This document shows, one piece after another, positions 52,092-62,597 of a stretch of DNA of 64,000 nt. Positions within the stretch are counted from its first letter, which is position 1, and every line of letters begins with the position of its first letter. Source of the DNA: Spirodela intermedia (taxonomy: Eukaryota > Streptophyta > Magnoliopsida > Alismatales > Araceae); assembly GCA_902729315.2 (NCBI GenBank), contig LR746271.1, positions 4,794,001 through 4,858,000 on the forward strand, read 5' to 3'. Under the pieces are notes generated by a model. It saw nothing but the letters and a program-made list of their open reading frames with translations. It was not told the DNA's origin and searched no databases. The position numbers and the translations under genes were made by a program.

Positions 52092-52292
52092 TCCGGCAAA
52101 TCGATGCATGCAGAGCTCACCCATCATTGGCCGGTCACAGTAGATCGAGTCCTCAGGGGGTAGAAAACAGTCGGCAAATTTGGAGACCGCCACATATGAG
52201 GAGGGACAATCGAGTGAGTCGATAAAGCACGCCTTAAACTCTGCGGCGCGTCAGGATTGTGGCGTCTGTTCAGATACTTCATTGAGACTCGG

Positions 52293-53449
52293 GTACGCGC
52301 CAAAGGAAGCCCAAATACTTTACCGTTCTTTTTTCCTTCTTTTCGATTTTTTTTATCTTTACTTACGATTGTTTGGCACCGAATATTGAACTTGCCTGCA
52401 GAGACATGATACCGTCAGCAATGTTGTATATGAAACTAGTTTAACGCTAATGAAAATCAGCTTTCTATTGTATGTGATTTTTCAATAGGTTTTTGGTTTG
52501 GTACGAGTTCATGTTTATTTATGTGGAATTTATTATCTTCAGCCTTTATTACTGATTTCAGAGAACTTTCTTATAACCACGTTCATAGCTTGACTTCCTT
52601 TTTTCAGTAAGTTTTGGATCCTCCTTACTGAATGACATTTGGGTCAACTTCATCATTTTGATAGAGAAAAAGCTTGGATTAGCATCCATGAAGTACAACT
52701 TCGATTATATAGTTTGAATTATCAGCTTATCGTCTTTTTATTTGTTCATTTCATTTTAAATGCTGCATCACCAGGATTTTCACCCAATAATTTTATGACT
52801 CAGTGTTCAAGTAAAGAAATACCTCATTAATTCAGGACTTTTTCGGTCAATAGTTTTTATTTATTTTTTGAAGATCTATTCGGGTACTCTTGTCACCTTA
52901 TCAAGTTATTTCTGCAGTAATAAGCTTGAAGACTTTTCCTTAGTTTTTAGACGTTTATTTCTGATATTTTAATTCTTGTCCCGATTGGTAGTCTTATCGT
53001 TTTTACAGTATTCTATTATTTGAATAATCAGCTACTCTACAGAAGTTTAAGGAACCAGGAAGATAAAGCAAACCATATATATAAGTCAAAACATGCAAGT
53101 AGATCAGGCAAGTTCGCAACTCACCGCAGCCCATTATACATTGGCTGCGGTCTGTAACGGGGCACAGGCATCTTTCAACTGGTCTAGTTAGTCTTAAGAG
53201 GCCTTGAAATGGTCGGGTGAGATGGTGAGATGGTTTCACTCAGCAGAACAGTGCCAAAAATTTGGACTGTGTTGGATCCGTGAATCTTTAAATAATGGGT
53301 TTTTCAGCCTAAGGGTGAATTCACCGGCAAACTGTTAATAGGCTTTTCGTTGACGGTTGGAATAGCCCCATCAGCTCTTCATAGACTTATTAGACGTACA
53401 TTGTTCAAAGTTACTAATATTGGTTTATGGTTTCTCTTTTCTCATGCAG
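52293..53449 (+). other. Intron 7 of copy 3
   Basis: Aligned with 7864-9564 and shorter than it. No separate gene. Confidence 0.6.
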
Positions 53450-53462
53450 GTTGCCCTTCTAA

Positions 53463-54045
53463 GACTCGAGATCTCTTTCAGGCTGCCCGAACTTCACTTG
53501 GTCGACAAATGATGCAGCATGAAAGAGAATGAGGACTTCACTTTGGCCAGATAGTCCTCTCAGGGACAGCTTGAGGACGAGCTCACCATGACATGTGCTC
53601 AACGCACATTCCTCCCCTCATCCCAATCCCATTCTGTTGGCGTCACCTCACGTGGAAATTACTACGGAGATGATGCCATTGATTAGCATACAGGAGAACC
53701 CTCTATTCTCCGGGATGTACCTGACTCATTGCATGGGGTGATTCCATTATCAGAGCCTTCGCAAGCAGAAACCAAAGTTCTCACGCGGCCAGACCAAAAA
53801 CAGCGAAGCTTAGAAGGTGAAGATGATCATTACTATATCGTTACGCTCATCAACTAGTCGTTTATTGGAAATCCACGTCGAATGAAACCCGTGTGTGGGA
53901 TCGATACTGGATTTTTTCGCCGATTGGAAAGTGTTGTGGAGTTCAAGACTGGGTGAAACTATACTATATGTGATTATATAAAATATTGAACGACTGGTAA
54001 TCACAAACGGACTTTTGACCTCTGAAGAATAAAGAGTGAACACGA
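53463..54045 (+). other. Former 3' UTR of copy 3
   Basis: Conserved with copies 1 and 2, including an AATAAA at 54028-54033. Confidence 0.45.
54028..54033 (+). terminator. AATAAA polyadenylation signal, copy 3
   Basis: Same relative position as in copies 1 and 2. Confidence 0.4.
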
Positions 54046-54162
54046 TAGACACCATCAATATCAGTGGATTCGTTAATTTTTCTTAATCATAAATAACATA
54101 CTTAAGTTGCTTATAAAGTTTTCTAAATCACTGAGTATGTGATGTGTCAATGTAGTAATTTC

Positions 54163-54250
54163 TATATAAATAACTTCACATTTCCCATACAGTTTTGATG
54201 ACTGACTGAAAACTTTGGATTAAGATACCTGAATAAATGACACCATGGAC
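54163..54250 (+). promoter_or_regulatory. Conserved TATA box and ATG context downstream of copy 3
   Basis: TATATAAATAA (54163) and ACACCATGG (ATG at 54245), followed by GTGAGC. The frame closes after 8 codons. Confidence 0.35.
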
Positions 54251-54959
54251 AATAGTGAGCCACATTTATGAGGCTATTTATCTCATCTGATTCTCAATAT
54301 GTAATAGTAGGATATGCAAACTTTATTTAGGTCAAACTCAACATATATTTCTACCACAAATCAATTAACTTACTAAAAAATGGCCTAACTTGAATAGAAG
54401 GGAAAAATTAACGTTACTAGAAACATCATTAAAGTAATATACGTTTTGTAGGTTTATTTATGTAAATTTCCTAACTATGACAAAAGTTTCATATTTTTGT
54501 GTTGTGATTGTACTTACGTTATTGAGAGGAATGGATATTTTTTCAGAACCAATGACAACCAAGAGCAAATTAGTGATAACAAAAATTACATTAGCATCAT
54601 ACAATTTGAAGTGGGACTATTGCTTAGGTGAAAAAAATATCAGACTTCATCTTATTTGTATGTGTATCAACATATATTCAAAAATTGTACTACAATTTTA
54701 CAATCTTGGGTGATATAATAATATTCTCATCAAAATACTTCATCAGCACTTAAAAGATTACATTAGTAATATTACATTAAAGGAGAAAGATAAATGAAAC
54801 CTCAGTAAGTGTTGGAAGGCTATAGGGATTTAGGTCATGAACTAGCAAACAATATATCATGAGAATTATGCTCACAATTTGGTGACATTGGGCAAATAAC
54901 AAACTCATAGCTAACTTAGAAATTAGATACATCACTAACCTGTAAATTATAAGCAATTC

Positions 54960-57532
54960 ACATGTTAACTCTTCACAACGTTCTGTGAGAATTCATGATT
55001 GATTGGATATGAAATTATATTGTCCTATTTTCTAGAAATGGAGTTTTCTTATAACCAAATTCAACTTACATTATAAAAATTATGCTTGTAATAATGATAA
55101 CACTACATGGTGAAAGTGAGAAAATAAAAATATTATAGTTAGGGTTGAGTTGTTGACCACTTTGAAACCATTTTATGTACTAGAAAATAGAGAAGTCATA
55201 ACAAAATAGATGAACTTCATCATTATTAGTCAACTTCTAGAACAACCTTTTTATGTCTAAAAAGGCTCAACATTGGTTGGATCATGATGAAAAAAATAAA
55301 CTTGTACACCCATCTCCAACACATTCACGTTTAGAACACTTTGCATTGTGGATCATGTTACTCTACTCTTAGACTACTCTCCTTCAATGGGACCAATTAC
55401 ACATATATTTGTAGACTACTCTAAGACTACTCTCCTTCATAGTGGAAAGCCCATATGAATGTGTATATCTAATAGCTCATCTAAGTTAAGGTTGAGGATT
55501 GGATTGTAGATGATCAAACAAAGAAGTCTTATATTTGAAATAGCAAAGCAGTTAGTATCTTATTTGTTCACAAGATGCATTTGAATTTAATTAGAAATAG
55601 ATACTTGATAAACTATCTTATAAAAGGGATATCATGAGTTATAAACTCTTCTTAATATATATTGTGATACACCATTAGTGTTGAAAAACATATTATTATA
55701 ATATATATATTTGCAACCACTACATATTATGCTCACTTATTTATTGTTGGGTTTAGAGTTATACACTTTCTAATTTGCATTTACTTATCTTGCACACAAA
55801 TACAATATGAAATATATTTCCCATATCTTTTTTGTGAACAAGCTGGAATATTTATAGTTACATATTGTTCATACTCATTGTATAGTCATTTCATGAAATG
55901 ATACATTATTCATACTCATATTATTTTCAACTCTAAACTGATGCCCACTAGAGATTAACGTGTTTTCTACATGAAAATTGTGCTTGCTGATGTACTAGGT
56001 TATTTATGCAGATATACTATGCTATCGACACTTAGTTCTCATGATGAGTTATCTAACATTTTATGTTCAATTATCCATTGTCTCTAGATTAAGTATAGAA
56101 GTAACACTGTACCTTGCATAACAACATTAGATCTACATTTTTGTCATAGATATTTCTAGGCTTATACCAACTAAGAAGGTATTTTAATCTTACCTTTGAC
56201 TCAAAAAACCACTTCAAAGTTCGTAGTATTGAAATTGATATTTAATTTATAAGATTAATGAATGTTTTTAAGAGTTGTTTGTCAAGGATGTATTTGGATA
56301 AACAATAGTTAAAACATAAGATATTTGTAGCAGTTTCAAAAGAGTATTATTCTTCTAAGGTGAAACCTATACATAGGAGAGGTCTCATACTAATAATAAG
56401 ATGGAATTACCACACTGATTAATATATCAGTTATAAGTTAACTTGTGAAGTTTAGACTATGAACGTCATTTTCAACTTAATTGATAAGGTAGTAGCCAAC
56501 AAAAGATAGCCAACTTTGAAGGAATATTTCTATTTGTGAATTGTGCTTGCAATTATATAATTTCATTGTTGGAACCTGAGTTGAACCGACAATGCATTCA
56601 AACTTAAAGTTTCATGGCACTATAACTTTGACATTATAGAATTACTATGTTACCTTTTTGTGTACTTTATCAACATCAAAACCACAATGGCTTCAAATGC
56701 CAAAAATATTTAAAAAACTATATGTAATAAGAAAAATACAAAGATGTCGCACTTTAATTTGATTATACCCACAAAATTTATTCCAGAGCTGCTTGACAAT
56801 ATTCCAACACCTCTAACAAAGTTGATACTAGTTATATCACCATTCTCAACGCCAGTAGTTCTCATGCCTCTCGCCACACCCTTCTTTAGGTAAAAATTGA
56901 TTCTCCACATACGGATTGGCAGATCAATCTTCTCTATGCCTTTTCCTTGCAATGTCTCTACGGCCACACCACCAGATGTTGTAGGCAGGCTTACATCAAT
57001 GTCCTCTTGAGAATGTCTACTGCAATAATTTTTCTTTTACTTGTGGGTTTGGACCTCTATGGGAGAAGGCAAAAGCCTTCATGTGTTTCCTTCATGGAGG
57101 AGAAAAACTCCACAAACCTTATTTAGAACATGTTATATGCATATGAAAATGTGTTGGAGAAGAATTTTAATATAATAACATTTAAATTTGATGAAATGAA
57201 AGTAATTATGTATATATTGTATGAAAAATAATAATATATTGAAATTCATGTGTTTAGAGTTGATGACTTATTTCATACAAAAACATGTTACATGCTACTA
57301 TGTTGCTCAAAAAAAGATACATTTGTTATTGTAAAAAGTAATAAATATTGATTATTATGTAAGATTGTGTAGCGTACTACTAGTAGTCAAGACTTGTGAT
57401 GTATGATTAACACCCAAGAATTGAGAGTTGACACCAATAGTTTTAGTGTCAACATGTGTCACATCTAAAATTTTGGCCTATATGAAGATAGGTAAGAAAG
57501 TTTTCAAGGTCCCACTCTCTAATAAAATGGAT
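54960..57532. other. AT-rich intergenic tail of unit 3
   Basis: No intact gene. It aligns with 10900-11650 and 13490-15490 in unit 1. It includes the antisense ORF-like block 56745-57060 and a small local duplication around 55350-55440 (AGACTACTCTCCTTCA twice). Confidence 0.6.
56710..57000 (-). other. Antisense ORF-like block shared with unit 1
   Basis: A minus-strand open frame of 85 codons (56710-56967) with phrases RGMRTTG, RGVGI and NFVGIIKLKCD. The unit 1 counterpart keeps the same phrases with an in-frame gap but has stops. The family is not recognised. It may be a gene relic. Confidence 0.25.
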
Positions 57533-58434
57533 TAACGTGATTTAATAATTAATTATAATAAAACACATAGATTTAAAATTTATAAAACTAAAGAATATTT
57601 ATTTTATAAATTTTAGAAATATAGTAGAATAAATAAATCAATTATAATTCAATAAAAAGTTTTAAAAATAGTAAAAAAATTCTAAGTTGATTATAGGGAT
57701 GTAAGATAATATTTGATAATATTTTCAAATATTCTTAAAATATATGAACTTTGATGATTTTTAAACTAAATGATAAATATAAAATATATTTAAAATTTAC
57801 CAAAAAGATGAATAAGGGTGTGAGCTTAAGATGACATCAACACTCTAATGAATGTAATTCAGATGAAAACATGGTTTTGTCTAGTAGTTCATATGTAATA
57901 AATTACAAATAATTTAGTTGATCAAATTAAGATATGTAAAAGCTAGAATTGTAATTAAATGAAGATGAGTTTTAAAACTTAAAATCATAAAAAGTATTAT
58001 TAAATTAAGTAAAAAATAGGCTGAAAGTACGAAAGATAGAGTTCCAACCTAGCAATAGTAATCATTAGAATTATGTGTGTTTAGGAGGATTATTGAGTGA
58101 TGTCTAAGGCCTCAAATACTCTTTTTGGACATGGATAACTTGAAAGTTCTCTCAATCTCTTATTTAAGCCTATAAAAATGATGATGAAAGTTAAATGAGT
58201 TAAAAATAGTTAAAATAGAGTTTTGCATTGTGATAATGATGGGTCAAAATCTTGAATGTTCAAAGGAGACTATTATGTAATATCTATGGCCTCAAAGGCT
58301 CTCCTAGAATATAGACAATGTAGACGATAGAGCTAAAAAATAATGACTTTACAAATCTCTGCTAGTTGTCACTCGATAGAAATAAATTGGATAGAGGTGG
58401 GGCGTGTCTTAGAGAGCTTCATCCTCATGTCTAG
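57533..58434 (-). mobile_element. Reverse LTR fragment, old and rearranged
   Basis: It begins TAACGTGATTTAATAATT, a decayed version of the reverse LTR start, and follows LTR order through GGTGTGAGCTTAAGATGACAT and GTTGTCACTCGAT to CTTCATCCTCATGTCTA, where it stops. About half the LTR is present, including a local rearrangement at 58130-58260. Confidence 0.65.
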
Positions 58435-59065
58435 TGATAAGTATTTATTTATCACTAAAAATTAATTAAATTTCTCTTCGATTTTACATTAATGAATCAT
58501 GATAATCATGATAATCATGAATTACTGTATCTCATCGTGTTAGACCAAAACTAAAAAGATATGTATAAATGACTTTAAAACTTAGCTATATCTACATCAT
58601 GTAATTTATAGATTTAATTACTAATATTTTCTAATGTTTTTGTAAAGTTTATCACCTTCAGAATGTATCTAAATTTATCAAGAACAAGAATTTTCAATTT
58701 TAAAATTTTATTCCAAGGAGATTAATTTCTATAGATTTACCAAAGTGAAAAGAATTAGTATGGAATGGTAAAGCTCAAAGACCCCAAATATGAGAAAGGG
58801 TAGATTGAGACAACAAAAACTTAAACATAGTGCTCGAAGGAGTAGGTTCAACTAGGCCATGCAAAGGATGGAGAAAGAAAGCTCAGAAAGAGTGTGGGTA
58901 TATAAATCTAAAGGATGGGAAATGAAAATAGGCTTTTTCATGCTCAAATGGGAGGTGGTTGTTGGGTAATAGATGATTGAGGCCTCAAGGTTAGAAGTAT
59001 GGTCTCTTCATCTTTTTCTCTCATTTCTTAATTCTTTAAACCCCCTCTTATTTTTAGATAATGAG
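58435..59065. other. Unidentified segment between two divergently oriented LTRs
   Basis: It begins with the palindromic TGATAAGTATTTATTTATCA and contains three tandem AATCATGAT units (58495-58521). No coding domain is recognised. It is bounded by LTR sequence on both sides. Confidence 0.45.
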
Positions 59066-60453
59066 TGATAAGTTTTCATTATCATGAGTTAATAATTAAT
59101 AAATAATATAATTTTAGCCTTGACTCATGATAAATAGACTTATATTTGTGTTAAATTATGAAAAGTAGTTTTCAATTAATTAATGTGAATTTTTTGCTAA
59201 TTATGTGATTTTATACTAATTTATATAATTTTTATAGTCTTATTTTTGAGATAAATGAAGAAAAAAAATTAAAATAAAAAAATAGAAAAAGGGGAGACTT
59301 GTTGGCCAATCGAGCCCACAAGTAGGTCGGAAGCATAGTTGAGGGGAACCATGAGTAAGGCTTCAAGTGGTCATGGACCGATGGAGGCACGTGTGTGTCA
59401 CTCTCTTTCCACGTCACTTATGGCTAGCCGATTGTGAGGCAAGGTGTAGTCATACATGAGAGAAAGAGACTCATTACTTCTAAAAATTGATATTACTATA
59501 TATTTGTCCAAAACTTCAATGTAGAATTGATGTGAGACTAAACCCACATCACACTTTTCTAGAATATTATACTTTCGTTTATTTTAATACCTAAAATACT
59601 CCTTAGTTATAATAGAGATATATCATGAGGATGTCACTTTATAAAGATATTAGAGTATTTATTTCAATCTCTCTCATGCAAGCGGGTGACAAGTACGAGT
59701 TCAAATTTTACCAAAGCCAAAACTCGTATTTTTATTTGATTAAATCCTAACTTTCTTACAGATCATTAGTAAAGGATTAAGCCACTAGAATCACTCAATC
59801 ATCAGTGAAAATCTAGTCAACGTAATTCGTAGAGTATTGTTATTAAAATTGTTGAATGATTTATGATAAATGGATCACAAATCTATCGAGTAAAATATTT
59901 ATGATTGATCAACAAACAAGCCATTATCAAAAAGAGGACAATCTGCCAAAAGATGAGTCATCCCCTTTAAAGAACCTACTGGATGTAATGAAGAGTTTCA
60001 TCTTACTATGTAGACCTGAAGATGAATCTTTTTCACACACACCCTACCTCTAACTCTTTTTTGTTAGGTGACAACCATCAAAGAGTTGCAAAGTCATTTT
60101 TTTTCTACTTTGCTGGATGACAATCACTGGAAACAATTTGACGACCCATTTCATTGATCTCTAAACTTCACAAGAAGATCTAGAGATTGCCTACATTGGC
60201 TTTGCCCAAGAGAGCTTTTGACACTATGACCATTATACGACGATCCTCTCAAATACTTAGGATTCTAGTGCATTATTAATACATCAACGCTGCAAAGCTA
60301 GAATTTTATTTTTTCTACTTTTCACTTAATTTTCACTTCATTTAGTAATAATTTATGTGATTTAAATTTATTAAAATATTTTTCATTCAATTATAGTTTT
60401 TTGGACTTTTACAAATTTGAATTTGAGTGATTAAATTATCTATAATTGCTTAA
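59066..60453 (+). mobile_element. Forward LTR, 3' truncated
   Basis: It starts TGATAAGTTTTCATTATC and follows the family LTR to about TAATTGCTTAAG, where homology to 31050 ends; the last ~350 bp are missing. It carries the ~110-bp extra segment (about 59563-59685) shared with 25632-27302. It is CG-poor, hence old. Confidence 0.75.
59497..59538 (-). promoter_or_regulatory. USE-like box plus TATA, antisense in LTR
   Basis: On the minus strand GTCTCACATCA (59528-59538), a 25-bp spacer, then TATATA (59497-59502). Confidence 0.4.
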
Positions 60454-62597
60454 GGTTTATGATTATGTGAATTATCTGAAGACTTAAGGAAAGGGTTGTG
60501 GTTTCTCTTATTTTTCTTAAGTATTCTAGTATTAGCATTTTGCTTGATTTATTTTGGGTACTTGGAAATAGTTAAAATGAATGGCCAAAAGGAGCCTTTA
60601 AAGTCTTAAAATAAATATGTTAAAATAAATGTTCTCATATAAATTTTTCAATAGCTTAATATGTAAATTTTTCAATAGCCATAAAGTGTACTCTTCAAAG
60701 ATTTTAAACTTAAATAGAAGAGATGCTCTCATATCAAATATTGGTCTTTAAGGAGCCACTAGAGAAACCAAGAGGGAGTGTGAATTAATTTTTCAAACTC
60801 TTATTTAATTTTGAATTACTATCAATGTCTCGAATGAAGAGTTATAGTTGCTCAACTCACATGAGCTACTCTACTCTACAATGACCATGATGTTAGATTC
60901 CATTATGGTTATACAACCAAAATGCCAAGCACTTTGAGTAGTCTAACAACAGATTTTATCTCTAGCAATCCAAAATTAATTTTTCTAGGTTCATAATCTT
61001 GAGGGCCAACTAGATTAGCTCCTAACCTATCTTATCTAGGTTTGCTTGACTATTGAATGTACTAAAATCGAAGACTAAAATAGTCATGCTTGATGCATAT
61101 CTTTTATCAAGATGAATTCATGGGCTTAATGATTAGGAAACTTTTTTGGAGATGAGCCACCTCAATGCTTAAGAAAGAATGTGAAAATGAGTTCTCATTA
61201 GTCATTGTGAAGGTTGATCATTAGTCATCAGTTAAGGAGACATTTAGCCAGAACTTTTTCAGCATTTATTGGAAAACAAAGGTGAATAATGGTCACCTAA
61301 ACTAGTAGTTTTTAGTATTAAGAGAACTAGCCTTATTCTTATTTTTGGTAGTATGGCATGTATTATTATCTTTTCTTCATATGTCTACTCACAAATCTTA
61401 CAAGGATACAATAAAACATATATATATATATATATTCATTATGCTTTATTAACATTTCCAAATGTTATATTCGAGCTATTTACATTGTACTCAATGTAAA
61501 TGTAAATATTGAAATATTTTCATAATACTCTTCTCTAGATGTAGATGGTAGTTCATCCTATGATGGCTCAATTTTCTATGCCATAACCTTCTTTGTTTGA
61601 CTTTTTTGTCTTTGCCAATTAGAGGAGATGACTCACTTCCTTGATCATTTAATAGGGGTAAGTTGTCTCAATGCCTTAATGGGAACCTAGTATAAGTTAA
61701 TGAAAAACATTTATGAGCCAATGAGTATAGAATGTTCTGATTAGTTGTAATGCAATCATATGAGTAAGAATGCAATCTTATGATCGCAATATTACTATCT
61801 TTCCCTTATATGGTGTCTTTCTCACTTTTTAGTGCAATATGCTTTTAATTGAGTATTTGAAATAAAGTATTTGAGTACAAGAACAATGCATTAGTTTAAC
61901 ATTTTAAATAAAGTTGAATATCTCCATAGTTGAAGCAATCAAATACTTGAAGCAATTGATTGATATAAAATGAGATGAAAATATATTCAATTTTTTATGA
62001 TCCTAGAAAAAAAGCTTCTAGTAGATTGAAAATCTCAATGGACTATTTTTCTTGGTGTAACCAAAGTAAGCTACTTCATGTGTAGGTTACTAATGAACAA
62101 CATGGGAAGCAATCATTGTTGGAGAAACACATCAAGTATAAATATATTTATATAAATAGGATTAAATTTTCAAAGAATTTTTTTGAAGAAGGGTCATTAA
62201 ATAAATAGGTTTAGAAAATATTGGCATTTTCGAGTTTAATCTTTATCAACGAATTTTCTTGATATGAAATATGTGGGAAGAACTTCCAATTCTAAGTGTG
62301 TATGAATCAATGTTAGTAAGGTTGAATTTATTTTTCCTTGAACACTTTAATTATCAAGAAATACAAATTTACATGAGCCTTTCTAAATTATAAATCAAGA
62401 ATATTGAGTTAGGACATAATTGTAATATTTTGCCACGACAAGCCATGAATTTGAAACTATATATCGATAGCATTTAGGTTACTAGAGCCATGAATTTAGT
62501 TGAGATAAGCTAAGACCTAAAAATCAGTTTTTATAGTATCTTTTGATAATACTGCTCATATAAGATACCATTAGAGAGTAAAGTAGGTCAAGAGAGC
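60454..62597. other. AT-rich intergenic stretch, paralogue of the gene 2 upstream flank
   Basis: No gene. 60580-61544 aligns with 16820-16905 and 18680-19446; 61545-62597 aligns with 31413-32640. It therefore shows the empty site of the composite retrotransposon, and places this DNA upstream of an unseen MADS copy. A (TA)n run lies at about 61419-61436. Confidence 0.6.

Larger units (their letters stand above)
46387..53462 (+). pseudogene. SVP/StMADS11-like MADS-box pseudogene, copy 3 (type A)
   Basis: Exon 1 (46387-46565) starts MSREKIKIKKIDN, then a 1-nt deletion shifts the frame and a TGA follows at once; further small indels occur near 46489 and 46508. Exon 2 (48971-49048) is 78 nt instead of 79. 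Exons 3 (49901-49962), 4 (50036-50135), 5 (50216-50257) and 6 (51993-52034) keep their sizes, reading frame and splice sites. Exon 7 (52114-52292) keeps its 179-nt length but has a TAG at 52141-52143, at a different place from copy 1. Exon 8 (53450-53462) still encodes LPF and a stop. The TATA box is also lost. No full MADS protein can be made. Close to copy 1 throughout. Confidence 0.88.
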
